NCBI GenBank assembly: GCA_026398835.1
Contig: JAPLSD010000598.1
Location: forward strand, 1 to 20,760
Reading direction: 5' to 3'
DNA length: 20,760 nucleotides
Origin: Pseudomonas sp.
GTDB lineage: Bacteria; Pseudomonadota; Gammaproteobacteria; Pseudomonadales; Pseudomonadaceae
A program made the translations under genes and the position numbers. Below the pieces are notes generated by a model. It saw only the letters and a list, made by a program, of their open reading frames with translations, made no database searches and was not told where the DNA came from. Position 1 is the first letter of the stretch. Each line of letters begins with the position of its first letter. Shown here in pieces: positions 1 to 10,836 of the stretch.

Positions 1-68
1 TGCGTGCGGGCCAAATCAAGAACCCGGTTGCCGCAAGGCAACCGGGTCGAGGACTGTACAAAAGTCAT
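1..68 (-). CDS. folP: Dihydropteroate synthase, N-terminal fragment (cut by window edge)
   Basis: The first 22 codons of a gene running off the left edge. An ATG at 66-68 opens a frame reading MTFVQSSTRLPCGNRVLDLA, which matches the start of Pseudomonas FolP (TRLPCG.RVLDL.RTH) as I remember it. FolP condenses p-aminobenzoate with the pterin diphosphate to make dihydropteroate in folate synthesis and is the sulfonamide target. The start lies 8 nt past the ftsH stop, with an AAGG ribosome site overlapping that stop, so the two genes are probably co-transcribed and possibly coupled. The catalytic core is outside the window, so only the start can be judged. Confidence 0.8.
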   Translation of the reverse strand, partial: MTFVQSSTRLPCGNRVLDLART

Positions 69-76
69 TTCAAACC

Positions 77-1993
77 TTAGACGTCAGCAGCCGGACCGCC
101 GATTGGGGTTTCCGGGCGCTCGCCCTGCACTACTGGAGGAGCTCCGGTAGTACCGGTACCGCCCGACCAGTCGCGAGGTTCACGTGGAGTCCGGCCAGCC
201 ATGATGTCATCGATCTGCTCAGCATCGATAGTTTCGTACTTCATCAAGGCATCGGCCATCGCATCGAGCTTGTCGCGATTGTCCGTAAGGATCTGTTTGG
301 CAGTTCCGTAGCACTGGTCAATGATGCTGCGCACTTCAGAATCGATCAGCTTCGCGGTCTCGCCCGAGAAACTAGCGTGCTGGCTGCCACCGCGCCCCAG
401 GAACACCTCGCCTTCTTCTTCAGCGTACATCAGAGGGCCGAGCTTTTCCGACAGGCCCCACTTGGTAACCATGTTCCGCGCAATCTGACTGGCACGCATG
501 ATGTCGTTGGAGGCACCCGTTGTGACGCCGTCGAAGCCCAGGGTCATCTCTTCAGCAATACGACCGCCATAAAGCGAGCAGATCTGACTGATCAACGCAC
601 GCTTGGAAAGGCTGTAACGATCTTCTTCCGGCAAGAACATGGTGACACCCAATGCGCGACCGCGAGGGATGATCGAAACCTTGTAGACCGGATCATGCTC
701 AGGCACAACGCGACCGACGATAGCGTGACCCGCTTCGTGGTAGGCGGTGTTTTGCTTCTCTTTCTCGGACATGACCATAGATTTGCGCTCTGCGCCCATC
801 ATGATCTTGTCTTTGGCGAGCTCGAACTCTTTCATCTCTACGACGCGCTTACCTGTACGAGCTGCAAACAACGAAGCCTCGTTCACCAGGTTAGCCAGAT
901 CCGCACCGGAGAAGCCAGGAGTACCACGGGCAATTACCGCCGGGGCGACGTCATCACCCATCGGCACTTTACGCATGTGTACTTTCAGAATCTGTTCGCG
1001 ACCGCGAATATCCGGCAGACCCACGACAACTTGACGGTCGAAACGGCCTGGACGCAGCAATGCCGGGTCAAGCACATCAGGACGGTTAGTTGCAGCGATG
1101 ACGATGATACCGTCATTCATCTCGAAACCATCCATCTCTACCAGCAACTGGTTGAGAGTCTGCTCGCGCTCATCGTGACCACCACCCATACCGGCGCCAC
1201 GGTGGCGACCGACGGCGTCGATTTCATCGATGAAGATGATGCATGGAGCGTGTTTCTTGGCCTGTTCGAACATATCGCGAACACGGCTGGCACCTACGCC
1301 GACGAACATCTCGACGAAATCGGAACCGGAAATGGTGAAGAACGGCACTTTTGCTTCACCGGCAATAGCTTTGGCCAGCAAGGTTTTACCGGTACCCGGA
1401 GGACCGACCATCAGTACGCCGCGAGGAATACGGCCGCCAAGACGCTGAAACTTGCCCGGATCGCGCAAGAACTCAACGAGCTCGCCAACTTCTTCCTTGG
1501 CTTCATCGCAACCAGCAACGTCACCCAAAGTGGTTTTCACCTGATCTTCGGATAGCAGGCGCGCCTTGCTCTTGCCGAAACTCATCGGCCCACCCTTCCC
1601 GCCTGCACCGCCCTGCATCTGCCGCATGAAGAACATGAAGACGGCGATGATCACCAGGATCGGGAAGCTTGCGACCAGAAGCTGGGTCCAGATGCTTTGC
1701 TGCTCAGGCTGCTTACCTTCGACGACTACGTGGTTATCCACCAGATCGCCGATCAGACCGTTGTCCTGAATCGCAGGACGAATGGTCTTGAAGCTGTCGC
1801 CATCGTTGCGCTTGCCGGTAATCACATAGCCGTCAACCGCTACGCGCTCGACCTTGCCATCCTTCACTTGCTGGATGAAGTCGGAATAGTTGAGGGTCTG
1901 CGGCTCGTTAGGGCTGGAGAAGTTGTTCATCACCGTCACCAGGACAGCCGCAATGATCAACCACAGGATCAGATTCTTTGCCATATCGTTCAA
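77..1993 (-). CDS. ftsH: ATP-dependent zinc metalloprotease FtsH
   Basis: Membrane-anchored AAA+ protease that degrades misassembled membrane proteins and short-lived regulators; in E. coli these include sigma-32 and LpxC. Seen in the 638-residue product: an N-terminal membrane segment (about 7-22), a periplasmic domain, a second membrane segment (about 103-122), Walker A GPPGTGKT at 197-204, Walker B IIFIDEID at 252-259, the second region of homology with RPGRFDR near 314-320, and the zinc motif HEAGH at 419-423. The start is a TTG at 1993, giving MNDMAKN. An ATG three codons on (1984) is the conventional start, but AGAGGG at 2001-2006 sits 7 nt from the TTG and 16 nt from the ATG, which favours TTG. 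The C-terminal tail is Gly/Pro rich. It lies between rlmE upstream and folP downstream, the usual ftsJ-ftsH-folP order. Confidence 0.98.
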   Translation of the reverse strand: MNDMAKNLILWLIIAAVLVTVMNNFSSPNEPQTLNYSDFIQQVKDGKVERVAVDGYVITGKRNDGDSFKTIRPAIQDNGLIGDLVDNHVVVEGKQPEQQSIWTQLLVASFPILVIIAVFMFFMRQMQGGAGGKGGPMSFGKSKARLLSEDQVKTTLGDVAGCDEAKEEVGELVEFLRDPGKFQRLGGRIPRGVLMVGPPGTGKTLLAKAIAGEAKVPFFTISGSDFVEMFVGVGASRVRDMFEQAKKHAPCIIFIDEIDAVGRHRGAGMGGGHDEREQTLNQLLVEMDGFEMNDGIIVIAATNRPDVLDPALLRPGRFDRQVVVGLPDIRGREQILKVHMRKVPMGDDVAPAVIARGTPGFSGADLANLVNEASLFAARTGKRVVEMKEFELAKDKIMMGAERKSMVMSEKEKQNTAYHEAGHAIVGRVVPEHDPVYKVSIIPRGRALGVTMFLPEEDRYSLSKRALISQICSLYGGRIAEEMTLGFDGVTTGASNDIMRASQIARNMVTKWGLSEKLGPLMYAEEEGEVFLGRGGSQHASFSGETAKLIDSEVRSIIDQCYGTAKQILTDNRDKLDAMADALMKYETIDAEQIDDIMAGRTPREPRDWSGGTGTTGAPPVVQGERPETPIGGPAADV

Positions 1994-2000
1994 TTAACTA

Positions 2001-2006
2001 CCCTCT
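2001..2006 (-). promoter_or_regulatory. Ribosome binding site deciding the ftsH TTG start
   Basis: AGAGGG on the minus strand lies 7 nt before TTG (1993) but 16 nt before the alternative ATG (1984). The spacing supports the TTG start; the ATG may still be used as a minor site. Confidence 0.6.
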
Positions 2007-2177
2007 GAAGCAAGCTCCGCTACTGGCGCGCGCTTCGCATGATATTCACCGGCCTAACTTACTACATTACCTACAGCTCTGGCAGGCGCTGTCTGTAACC
2101 CTTTGTGAAACTTTGACTACACAATATTCGCTTATGTTCACGAGACGACACCATTGAAAAAAACTATCGCCCCTGCA

Positions 2178-2828
2178 CTACAAACGCTCAACACTCGCAG
2201 CACCTTCGATTCCGCGAAAACCGCGCCCCAGCAAATACTGCTCACGGGACCTGTCACGGGAAGACAGCGGCTTGCGCATCTGCACCTTATCGAACAGCTT
2301 GCGGATGTCTTTGTGGTACTCGTCGAAGCCTTCACCCTGGAAGACCTTGATCAAAAAATCACCACCGGGACGTAAAACCCGGCCCGCAAGATCCAGTGCC
2401 AATTCGCACAGGAACATCGCACGTGGCATATCCACAGCCGCCAATCCACTCATATTGGGGGCCATATCGGAAATCACAAGGTCTACTTGTGTATTACCTA
2501 CCGCTTCGAGGATTTGTGCCAGTACCGCATCTTCGGTGAAATCCCCTTGAATGAAGGTCACATCAGGGATGCTGTCCATTTCCAGGATGTCGGATGCGAT
2601 CAGTCGACCTTGGCCACCAATCAGACGACTGGTCACCTGCGACCACCCTCCTGGCGCTGCGCCGAGGTCGATTACGCTCATTCCAGGACGGATAAGGCGG
2701 TCCTTCTCCTGGATCTCCAGCAATTTGTAGCTGGCACGCGAACGATACCCATCTTTTTGCGCCATTTTGACGTACGGGTCGTTGAAGTGTTCTTTCAGCC
2801 AGTTATGACTTGTCTTGGAACGGGCCAC
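2178..2828 (-). CDS. rlmE: 23S rRNA (uridine-2'-O) methyltransferase RlmE
   Basis: SAM-dependent enzyme (RrmJ/FtsJ family) that methylates the 2'-O of U2552 (E. coli numbering) in the 23S A-loop on the large subunit. The 216-residue product has SAM motif [12 protein letters not shown] at 54-64 and the K-D-K-E catalytic tetrad at K35, D121, K161 and E196. This matches E. coli K38/D124/K164/E199 with a constant offset of three. The start is GTG at 2828, giving MARSKTS, the conserved N-terminus; GAGG ends 6 nt upstream. A TTG further upstream (2852) would add eight unconserved residues. The protein ends in a short tail ([11 protein letters not shown]) beyond the end of the E. coli enzyme. It lies 184 bp upstream of ftsH, as in E. 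coli. I saw no clear sigma-32 promoter. Confidence 0.95.
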   Translation of the reverse strand: MARSKTSHNWLKEHFNDPYVKMAQKDGYRSRASYKLLEIQEKDRLIRPGMSVIDLGAAPGGWSQVTSRLIGGQGRLIASDILEMDSIPDVTFIQGDFTEDAVLAQILEAVGNTQVDLVISDMAPNMSGLAAVDMPRAMFLCELALDLAGRVLRPGGDFLIKVFQGEGFDEYHKDIRKLFDKVQMRKPLSSRDRSREQYLLGRGFRGIEGAASVERL

Positions 2829-2945
2829 GGGCCACCTCAAAAATAAACTCAAAAATAAAACGGGTCGTGATTAACTGGGCGGTCCCGGACTCGCTCGGGT
2901 AAACTGGCCGCCGCTTTTTACAAGATCAGACACAGGGGTCAGATT

Positions 2946-3254
2946 ATGCCGCTCACTCAAGAGCAGAAGAAACAGTACAAATCCATTGGCCACCATCTGA
3001 AACCAGTTTTGACTGTGGCTGACAACGGTTTGACTGAAGGTGTGTTAGCCGAACTTGAACGCGCTTTGAGCGATCACGAGCTGATAAAAATCAAGCTCAA
3101 CATCCTCGAACGCGAATCTCGCCTGGGAGCCGTTGCAGAGTTGTGCAAGGCTGGCAAGGCAGATCTGGTGCAAGTCATCGGCAAAATGGCGTTGATTTAT
3201 CGCAAGAACTTCAGCGTCAACAAGCAACTGTCGAACGTCCACCGCTTCAAGTGA
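2946..3254 (+). CDS. yhbY: Ribosome assembly RNA-binding protein YhbY (CRM domain)
   Basis: A 102-residue protein made almost entirely of one CRM RNA-binding domain. In E. coli the homologue associates with pre-50S ribosomal particles. Seen: the loop DNGLTEGVLAELERAL (about 27-42), followed by HELIKIKL and VQVIGKMALIYRKN, all characteristic of the family. AGGGG stands 7 nt before the ATG. The gene is divergent from rlmE, another 23S-maturation factor, across a 117-bp gap, so a shared ribosome-assembly context is plausible. It converges on the DUF4149-like gene with only 9 nt between stop codons. Confidence 0.93.
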   Translation: MPLTQEQKKQYKSIGHHLKPVLTVADNGLTEGVLAELERALSDHELIKIKLNILERESRLGAVAELCKAGKADLVQVIGKMALIYRKNFSVNKQLSNVHRFK

Positions 3255-3263
3255 TATCAAGGG

Positions 3264-3668
3264 TCAAGGGTGTGCTTCGCGCACCCTGCCGCTCCACCCC
3301 GGCACTGGCTGCAATACCAGCACAAGCCCGGAAAAACCTAAAACAAGATAGCTGAACAACTGCCAGCGAACCGCTTCCGGCCAGCCGACTCTCACCACGA
3401 AATACATCGCGCACGCATACAGCACCAACAGCAGCAGTTGCCCGCGAATATCCCGCCACAGACTCCTCAGACCCTCGGCCTGTATCAGCACCAGAGCCTG
3501 CAAAATCCCGCACACCACTGTAAATCCCACCAGCAGCGCACTCAGCATACTTCCAATCTCTTCGATCAGCAGCGGCGCCAGGCCAATTTGCCCCAGCACC
3601 GGCAGCAGACCAATGTGCAGCAGCCACACGCCTCCGACCCACAACATCTGGGTCAGCTGCCAGAGCAC
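3264..3668 (-). CDS. Small integral membrane protein, DUF4149-like
   Basis: A hydrophobic protein of about 134 residues with four likely membrane segments: a first segment containing MLWVGGVWLLHIGLLPVLG, then SMLSALLVGFTVV, QLLLLVLYACAMYFVV and LVLGFSGLVLVLQP. The GG.WLLH...PVL pattern resembles DUF4149 proteins of gamma-proteobacteria. No function is known to me. A hypothetical gene sits in the same place (downstream of greA, facing yhbY) in P. aeruginosa. The start is uncertain: GTG at 3668 avoids overlap with greA. In-frame ATGs at 3725 and 3764 would overlap greA by 29 and 68 nt; the one at 3764 has GGAAGAGGG just upstream. An ATG at 3647 would shorten the protein. The gene is probably read through from greA. 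Confidence 0.75.
   Translation of the reverse strand: MLWQLTQMLWVGGVWLLHIGLLPVLGQIGLAPLLIEEIGSMLSALLVGFTVVCGILQALVLIQAEGLRSLWRDIRGQLLLLVLYACAMYFVVRVGWPEAVRWQLFSYLVLGFSGLVLVLQPVPGWSGRVREAHP
3267..3287. terminator. Hairpin between convergent yhbY and DUF4149-like gene
   Basis: A 9-bp stem with one G-U pair (agggtgtgc / gcgcaccct) and a TTC loop. It starts 12 nt after the yhbY stop and overlaps the last codons of the opposing gene. No U-run follows on either strand, so it is at best a weak or Rho-assisted terminator. Confidence 0.35.
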
Positions 3669-3691
3669 GGCGCCCGCATGCAGCGGGCGCC
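3669..3691. terminator. Perfect 9-bp hairpin just past the greA stop
   Basis: Arms ggcgcccgc (3669-3677) and gcgggcgcc (3683-3691) around a 5-nt loop, placed 5 nt after the greA stop. The A-rich side (AAGAAGG on the minus strand) is where a terminator would begin, but there is no U-run after it on the minus strand, only GTGCTC. It may attenuate read-through into the DUF4149-like gene or stabilise the greA 3' end. It lies directly against that gene's GTG start candidate. Confidence 0.5.
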
Positions 3692-3696
3692 TTCTT

Positions 3697-4173
3697 TCAG
3701 ATGTGACGAACTTCGACAATCTCATACTCGATAACACCGCCAGGCGTTTTAACCGCCACCACATCACCCTCTTCCTTGGCAATCAAGGCGCGAGCGAGAG
3801 GCGAACCGACCGAAATCTTGCCCAACTTGAAGTCAGCTTCATCCTCACCAACGATGTGATAGGTCACGCTCTCGTCGGTTTCGACATTGGCGATTTCGAC
3901 GGTGGTGCCGAAAATCACCTTGCCGGTATGAGGAATAGTCGTGACGTCGATAATTACCGCATTCTGCATGCGACCTTCGATATCACGAATCCGCGCTTCG
4001 ACCATGCCCTGCTGTTCGCGGGCCGCATGGTACTCGGCGTTTTCCTTCAAGTCGCCCAGCTCGCGGGCCGTACCGATGTCCTGGCTAAGCTTCGGACGGA
4101 CGACCTTGGTCAGGTGAGCGTGCTCTTCTTCCAGGGCTTTTGCGCCCTGGACGGTCATTGGGTATTTGATCAT
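3697..4173 (-). CDS. greA: Transcription elongation factor GreA
   Basis: A 158-residue factor that enters the RNA polymerase secondary channel and stimulates cleavage of backtracked transcripts. Seen: an N-terminal coiled coil (about 1-75) with the acidic tip [16 protein letters not shown], carrying D41 and E44, the residues that coordinate the catalytic magnesium. An FKBP-like C-terminal domain follows, with [15 protein letters not shown] and the terminal EYEIVEV. The ATG overlaps the carB stop by 4 nt (ATGA), so translation is probably coupled to carB; AGGA and GAAGG lie just upstream inside carB. The length equals that of E. coli GreA. The carAB-greA order is usual in Pseudomonas. Confidence 0.98.
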   Translation of the reverse strand: MIKYPMTVQGAKALEEEHAHLTKVVRPKLSQDIGTARELGDLKENAEYHAAREQQGMVEARIRDIEGRMQNAVIIDVTTIPHTGKVIFGTTVEIANVETDESVTYHIVGEDEADFKLGKISVGSPLARALIAKEEGDVVAVKTPGGVIEYEIVEVRHI

Positions 4174-7100
4174 GCCTTCAATCCTGCGTGTAGATCCTGC
4201 AAGCGGCGCACGGTCTTCTCGGGACCGAACTTGAGCGCTTCACAGATGGCTTCGCCAGCAGCAATGGTGGTAGTGCAGTAGATCTTGTGCTGCAAGGCGT
4301 TGCGACGAATGGAATAGGAATCAGCAATCGACTGACGACCCTCCGTGGTGTTGATGATCAGCGTGACTTCGTCATTCTTAATCATGTCGACCACGTGCGG
4401 ACGACCTTCTGTCACCTTGTTCACACGGCGCACTTTCAGGCCTGCCGCCTCAATCATCTTGGCAGTACCGGCAGTCGCGACCACTTCAAAGCCCAAGTTG
4501 ATCAGATCACGGGCTACACCTGCAACCAGCGGCTTGTCATCGTCGCGCACGCTGATGAACGCAGTGCCACCCGTCGGCAGCACTTCGCTGGCACCCATCT
4601 GGGCTTTGGCGAACGCTTCACCGAAGGTGTCGCCGACGCCCATCACTTCGCCAGTGGACTTCATCTCTGGGCCGAGGATCGGGTCAACACCAGGGAATTT
4701 GGCGAATGGGAACACCGCCTCTTTCACACTGTAGAAGTTCGGGATGATTTCTTTGGTGAAGCCGATTTCCTTCAGGGTTTTACCGGCCATGACGCGAGCC
4801 GCGATCATCGCCAGGGAAACACCGATGCACTTCGATACGAATGGAACAGTACGCGATGCGCGCGGGTTGACTTCGATGACGTAGATGTCTTCGCCTTGCA
4901 GCGCCAACTGCACGTTCATCAAACCGACAACGCCGAGTTCGAGGGCCATCTTCTTGACCTGCTCGCGCATTTCGTCCTGGATGTGAGCCGGCAACGAGTA
5001 TGGCGGCAGCGAGCAAGCGGAGTCGCCGGAGTGCACGCCAGCCTGTTCGATGTGCTGCATGATTGCGCCGATCACGACGTCAGTGCCGTCGCAAACTGCG
5101 TCGACATCCATCTCGATGGCACAGTTGAGGAAGTGATCCAGCAGCACCGGGCTGTCGTTGGACACTTGCACCGCTTCACGCAGGTAACGCTTGAGCTCTT
5201 CTTCTTCGTAGACGATTTCCATCGCCCGACCGCCCAGTACGTAGGACGGACGCACCACCAGCGGGTAACCGATCTTGCCGGCAGCGCGAATGGCTTCGTC
5301 TTCGCTGCGAACGGTAGCGTTCGGCGGCTGACGCAGGTTCAGACGCTCAACCATTTGCTGGAAGCGCTCACGGTCTTCGGCACGGTCGATGGCGTCAGGG
5401 CTGGTGCCGATGATCGGCACGCCAGCTTCTTCCAAAGCGCGGGCCAGTTTCAGCGGAGTCTGGCCGCCGTACTGAACGATCACACCTTTTGGCTTCTCGA
5501 CGCGGACAATTTCCAGCACGTCTTCCAGGGTCACTGGCTCGAAGTACAGGCGATCCGAGGTGTCGTAGTCGGTCGATACGGTTTCCGGGTTGCAATTGAC
5601 CATGATGGTCTCGTACCCGTCTTCGCGCAGGGCGAGTGCCGCGTGAACGCAGCAGTAGTCGAACTCGATGCCTTGGCCGATGCGGTTCGGACCGCCACCC
5701 AGGATCATGATCTTGTCGCGCGTCGAAGGGTTGGCCTCGCACTCTTCCTCGTAGGTCGAATACATGTAAGCGGTGTCGGTCGCGAACTCGGCGGCGCAGG
5801 TGTCGACACGCTTGTAGACTGGATAGACTTCAAGCTTGTGACGGTGGCGACGCAGGGCCTTCTCGGTCACGCCCAGCAGCTTGGCCAGACGCGCATCGGA
5901 GAAGCCTTTGCGCTTGAGGCGGTACATCACGTCACGGTCGATGGTGGCCAGACCGAGGGTTTTGACCCGCTCTTCTTCCTTCACCAGATCTTCGATCTGT
6001 ACGAGGAACCATGGATCGATCATGTTCATGCCGAAGATGTCTTCGACAGTCATGCCGGCACGGAAAGCATCCGCGACGTACCAAATACGCTCGGCGCCCG
6101 GCACGGTCAGCTCGCGCTTGAGCACACCCATGCTTTCCGGGTTACTCAGGTCGAGTTTCGGGTCCAGACCGCTGACACCAACTTCCAGGCCGCGCAGGGC
6201 TTTCTGCAGGGATTCCTGGAAGGTCCGGCCGATGGCCATGACTTCGCCGACCGACTTCATTTGCGTGGTCAGACGAGCGTCAGCCTTAGGGAACTTCTCG
6301 AAGGCGAAACGTGGGAGCTTGGTTACGACGTAGTCGATAGACGGCTCGAAAGAGGCCGGGGTCTTGCCGCCGGTGATCTCGTTCTGCAGTTCGTCGAGGG
6401 TGTAACCGATCGCCAGTTTGGCTGCGACCCGAGCAATCGGGAAGCCGGTAGCTTTGGAGGCCAGTGCCGAGGAACGGGATACCCGCGGGTTCATCTCGAT
6501 CACGACCATGCGACCGGTGTCCGGGCAAATACCGAACTGTACGTTCGAACCGCCGGTTTCCACGCCGATCTCACGCAGTACCGCCAGGGAGGCGTTACGC
6601 ATGATCTGGTATTCCTTGTCGGTCAGGGTCTGAGCCGGTGCGACAGTGATCGAGTCACCGGTGTGCACACCCATCGGGTCAAAGTTTTCGATGGAGCAGA
6701 CGATGATGCAGTTGTCCTTCTTATCGCGGACAACCTCCATCTCGTATTCTTTCCAGCCGATCAGCGATTCGTCGATCAGCAGCTCTTTGGTCGGCGACAG
6801 GTCCAGACCGCGAGCGCAGATCTCTTCGAACTCTTCACGGTTGTAAGCGATACCGCCACCCGTGCCGCCCATGGTGAAGGATGGACGGATGATGCACGGG
6901 AAGCCAAGCTTCTCGAGAACCGCATTGGCCTCTTCCATGCTGTGGGCGATACCGGAGCGCGGGCAGTCCAGACCGATGGACTTCATCGCTTTATCGAAAC
7001 GCGAACGGTCTTCAGCCTTGTCGATGGTGTCGGCGTTGGCGCCGATCATTTCCACACCGAACTTCTCCAGAACGCCTTCGCGCTCCAGGTCCAGGGCGCA

Positions 7101-7391
7101 GTTCAGAGCGGTCTGGCCGCCCATGGTAGGCAGCAGCGCGTCAGGACGTTCTTTTTCGATGATTTTGGCAACGGTCTGCCACTTGATCGGCTCGATGTAG
7201 GTCGCGTCAGCCATGTCCGGGTCGGTCATGATGGTCGCTGGGTTGGAGTTCACCAGGATGACGCGATAACCCTCCTCGCGCAGGGCTTTGCAGGCCTGGG
7301 CGCCGGAGTAGTCGAATTCACAGGCCTGGCCGATAACGATCGGGCCAGCGCCGAGAATCAGGATGCTTTTTATGTCTGTACGTTTTGGCAT
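4170..7391 (-). CDS. carB: Carbamoyl phosphate synthase, large subunit
   Basis: A 1073-residue synthetase subunit. It makes carbamoyl phosphate from bicarbonate, ammonia delivered by CarA and two ATP, feeding both arginine and pyrimidine synthesis. It shows the family's internal duplication: the N-terminal carboxyphosphate half begins [20 protein letters not shown] (about 10-29), and the C-terminal carbamoyl phosphate half begins [19 protein letters not shown] (about 560). Each half has an ATP-grasp domain with the signature [20 protein letters not shown] or [18 protein letters not shown]. An oligomerisation region lies between them, and the last ~140 residues form an MGS-like allosteric domain. 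No residue looks disrupted. It follows carA after a 143-bp gap and overlaps greA by 4 nt. Confidence 0.99.
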   Translation of the reverse strand: MPKRTDIKSILILGAGPIVIGQACEFDYSGAQACKALREEGYRVILVNSNPATIMTDPDMADATYIEPIKWQTVAKIIEKERPDALLPTMGGQTALNCALDLEREGVLEKFGVEMIGANADTIDKAEDRSRFDKAMKSIGLDCPRSGIAHSMEEANAVLEKLGFPCIIRPSFTMGGTGGGIAYNREEFEEICARGLDLSPTKELLIDESLIGWKEYEMEVVRDKKDNCIIVCSIENFDPMGVHTGDSITVAPAQTLTDKEYQIMRNASLAVLREIGVETGGSNVQFGICPDTGRMVVIEMNPRVSRSSALASKATGFPIARVAAKLAIGYTLDELQNEITGGKTPASFEPSIDYVVTKLPRFAFEKFPKADARLTTQMKSVGEVMAIGRTFQESLQKALRGLEVGVSGLDPKLDLSNPESMGVLKRELTVPGAERIWYVADAFRAGMTVEDIFGMNMIDPWFLVQIEDLVKEEERVKTLGLATIDRDVMYRLKRKGFSDARLAKLLGVTEKALRRHRHKLEVYPVYKRVDTCAAEFATDTAYMYSTYEEECEANPSTRDKIMILGGGPNRIGQGIEFDYCCVHAALALREDGYETIMVNCNPETVSTDYDTSDRLYFEPVTLEDVLEIVRVEKPKGVIVQYGGQTPLKLARALEEAGVPIIGTSPDAIDRAEDRERFQQMVERLNLRQPPNATVRSEDEAIRAAGKIGYPLVVRPSYVLGGRAMEIVYEEEELKRYLREAVQVSNDSPVLLDHFLNCAIEMDVDAVCDGTDVVIGAIMQHIEQAGVHSGDSACSLPPYSLPAHIQDEMREQVKKMALELGVVGLMNVQLALQGEDIYVIEVNPRASRTVPFVSKCIGVSLAMIAARVMAGKTLKEIGFTKEIIPNFYSVKEAVFPFAKFPGVDPILGPEMKSTGEVMGVGDTFGEAFAKAQMGASEVLPTGGTAFISVRDDDKPLVAGVARDLINLGFEVVATAGTAKMIEAAGLKVRRVNKVTEGRPHVVDMIKNDEVTLIINTTEGRQSIADSYSIRRNALQHKIYCTTTIAAGEAICEALKFGPEKTVRRLQDLHAGLKA

Positions 7392-7458
7392 TAGTTGTCA
7401 CTCAAATCCGCAGGTCCGACGGCAATCCCAAGGGAGAGGCCGCCTTGAACATTTTCCG

Positions 7459-7508
7459 AGGCGCCTGAGGGAAATCCGCCGGAGTTACCGGGTTCGCCTC
7501 AGGCGCCT
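7459..7508. repeat. 12-bp inverted repeat in the carA-carB gap
   Basis: Perfect arms aggcgcctgagg (7459-7470) and cctcaggcgcct (7497-7508), with a smaller ccgg/ccgg stem inside the loop. As RNA this is a strong hairpin 26 nt past the carA stop and about 67 nt before carB. On the minus (transcribed) strand no U-run follows; on the plus strand TTTT directly follows the stem. It therefore could terminate antisense transcription, or protect or partly attenuate the carAB message, but it does not look like a full stop between the two subunit genes. Confidence 0.6.
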
Positions 7509-7534
7509 TTTCGCTACATTCTCAAGGCGCGCGA

Positions 7535-8671
7535 TTAGCGGCGCTTGGCCATGGCGTCGATGAAGCGATCGAACAGAGGCGCCACATCATTCGGGCCCGG
7601 GCTCGCTTCAGGGTGACCCTGGAAGCTGAACGCGTTCTTGTCAGTGCGCTCGATACCTTGCAGGGTACCGTCGAACAGCGATTTGTGAATCGCCCGGACG
7701 TTGCCCGGCAGAGTCGACTCATCCACCGCAAAACCGTGGTTCTGGCTGGTGATCATCACGACGCCGGAATCCAGATCCTGAACCGGGTGGTTGGCACCAT
7801 GGTGGCCATGACCCATTTTCATGGTCTTGGCGCCGGAGGCCAGGGCCAGCAGCTGGTGGCCGAGACAGATGCCGAATACCGGAATCTCGGTCTCGAGAAT
7901 GTCCTTGATCGCCTGGATCGCGTAGTCGCAAGGCTCCGGATCACCAGGACCGTTGGACAAGAACACGCCGTCTGGCTTGAGGGCCAGGACTTCGCTGGCT
8001 GGGGTTTGCGCCGGAACAACGGTCAGACGGCAACCGCGCTCAACCAGCATGCGCAGGATGTTCAGCTTGACGCCGTAGTCGTAGGCAACCACGTGGTATG
8101 GCAACTCAGACGCTTCGATGGTCGCGTGACTGTCGGTTTTCAAGTCCCAGACAGTGGAGCGCCACTCGTAGCTTTCTTTGGTGCTGACGACTTTCGCCAG
8201 ATCCATACCTTTGAGGCCAGGGAAACCGCGCGCGGCGGCAATTGCTGCTTCATCGGAAATGTTGTCGCCGGCCATGATGCAGCCGTTCTGCGCGCCTTTC
8301 TCACGCAGGATGCGTGTCAGGCGGCGAGTGTCGATACCAGCGATCGCCACAACGTTGTTGGCTTTCAGGTAATCGGACAGGGACATCGTGTTACGCCAGT
8401 TGCTTGCAACCAGTGGCAGGTCGCGAATAACCAGACCTGCCGACCAGACACGATCAGACTCGGCATCTTCCGGCGTGGTGCCGGTGTTGCCGATGTGCGG
8501 GTAGGTCAGGGTAACAATCTGTTGGGCATAGGAAGGATCGGTAAGGATTTCCTGATAGCCGGTCATTGCGGTGTTGAACACCACCTCACCAACGGTTTGA
8601 CCGTCGGCTCCAATGGCTTCGCCGCGAAAAATGCTGCCATCAGCAAGGGCGAGTATGGCTGGCTTAGTCAA
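7535..8671 (-). CDS. carA: Carbamoyl phosphate synthase, small (glutaminase) subunit
   Basis: A 378-residue subunit that hydrolyses glutamine and passes ammonia to CarB. The N-terminal CPSase domain (about 1-150) includes [18 protein letters not shown]. The class I glutamine amidotransferase domain (about 190-375) has the nucleophile C269 in GICLGHQ and the H353/E355 pair in GHPEASPGP; these numbers coincide with those of the E. coli enzyme. The start is TTG at 8671, preceded by GGGAGG (8677-8682) at 5-nt spacing; no ATG nearby would retain the [12 protein letters not shown] start. A terminator-like hairpin lies in the leader, so expression is probably set by attenuation as well as by promoter strength. 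It is separated from carB by 143 bp. In P. aeruginosa I recall an extra ORF between the two genes; it is absent here. Confidence 0.98.
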   Translation of the reverse strand: MTKPAILALADGSIFRGEAIGADGQTVGEVVFNTAMTGYQEILTDPSYAQQIVTLTYPHIGNTGTTPEDAESDRVWSAGLVIRDLPLVASNWRNTMSLSDYLKANNVVAIAGIDTRRLTRILREKGAQNGCIMAGDNISDEAAIAAARGFPGLKGMDLAKVVSTKESYEWRSTVWDLKTDSHATIEASELPYHVVAYDYGVKLNILRMLVERGCRLTVVPAQTPASEVLALKPDGVFLSNGPGDPEPCDYAIQAIKDILETEIPVFGICLGHQLLALASGAKTMKMGHGHHGANHPVQDLDSGVVMITSQNHGFAVDESTLPGNVRAIHKSLFDGTLQGIERTDKNAFSFQGHPEASPGPNDVAPLFDRFIDAMAKRR

Positions 8672-8716
8672 GAAGACCTCCCGTAAATAAAGCCTGAAAG
8701 GGCGATCGCAGGTTGC

Positions 8717-8754
8717 AAAAAAGCGGAATGACGTATAGACACGTCACCCCGCTT
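8717..8754 (-). terminator. Rho-independent terminator or attenuator in the dapB-carA gap
   Basis: On the minus strand, a stem AAGCGG..TGACG / CGTCA..CCGCTT (arms at 8749-8754, 8742-8746, 8729-8733 and 8721-8726, with a 2x2 internal mismatch) is followed at once by a U-run (TTTTTT, 8717-8722, counting the last two U of the stem). It lies 73 nt past the dapB stop and about 45 nt before the carA TTG. Position and form fit either the end of the dnaK-dnaJ-dapB unit or an attenuator in the carA leader. Attenuation control of carAB has been discussed for Pseudomonas. Confidence 0.85.
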
Positions 8755-8763
8755 CTTCGTCGA

Positions 8764-8769
8764 ATTATC
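8764..8769 (-). promoter_or_regulatory. Candidate -10 element (GATAAT) for carA
   Basis: GATAAT on the minus strand matches the sigma-70 -10 at five of six positions. No good -35 stands 16-18 bp upstream (AGTGTG region). If used, transcription would start near 8757, essentially at the base of the terminator hairpin. It could be fortuitous. Confidence 0.35.
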
Positions 8770-8777
8770 TGCGCGCT

Positions 8778-8809
8778 TTTAGTGGACACACTAAAGCTGT
8801 AGCTTACAG
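8778..8809. promoter_or_regulatory. Two short palindromes upstream of the carA leader hairpin
   Basis: tttagtg-gaca-cactaaa (8778-8795) and ctgta-gct-tacag (8797-8809) sit side by side in the dapB-carA gap, just upstream of the GATAAT element. They could be operator sites for a carAB regulator such as ArgR, or RNA stems of an upstream leader. Neither matches an operator I know with certainty. Confidence 0.35.
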
Positions 8810-8826
8810 AAAAAGGCTTTTTTGGT

Positions 8827-10741
<1,915 letters not shown>

Positions 10742-10807
10742 AAGTCTTTGCACTCTTAAGGACGTTCGGCAAACCCCTCCTGAGCCTCGCCAAACTCGTT
10801 GAGCCCC

Positions 10808-10836
10808 AATACAGGCCCGGACCCAACTCACGTCAA
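10808..10836 (-). promoter_or_regulatory. Candidate sigma-70 promoter for dnaJ-dapB
   Basis: On the minus strand TTGACG (10831-10836; five of six matches to the -35) is spaced 17 bp from TGTATT (10808-10813; four of six to the -10). A start near 10801 would leave a leader of about 60 nt before dnaJ. It would let dnaJ and dapB be made without heat shock. Sequence match only. Confidence 0.45.

Noticed and set aside
22..47. Perfect 11-bp hairpin (acccggttgcc / ggcaaccgggt) after ftsH, looking like a terminator
   Set aside because: It lies inside the folP coding start (TRLPCGNRV) and has no U-run, so it is a palindrome within a gene.
377..1555. Plus-strand open frame of 392 codons opposite ftsH
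   Set aside because: Shadow of ftsH; no recognisable family and no plausible start context.
2157..2177. Run of seven T after the rlmE stop (minus strand)
   Set aside because: No stable stem precedes it, and rlmE-ftsH are usually co-transcribed. I do not call a terminator.
1994..2177. Heat-shock promoter upstream of ftsH
   Set aside because: No CTTGAA / CCCCAT pair at the right distance was found in the 184-bp gap.
2829..2945. Promoters in the rlmE-yhbY gap
   Set aside because: Several AT-rich hexamers (TTAACT, TAAACT, TTTTAC) are present, but no pair has good boxes with 16-18 bp spacing, and no RpoH-type site is evident.
4287..7394. Plus-strand open frame of 1035 codons opposite carB
   Set aside because: It mirrors carB almost end to end. 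Long antisense frames are common opposite GC-rich Pseudomonas genes. The product (His/Val/Asp-rich, no domain) matches nothing I know, while carB is unmistakable.
7613..8686. Plus-strand open frame of 357 codons opposite carA
   Set aside because: Shadow of carA; composition typical of reverse-complement GC-rich coding sequence.
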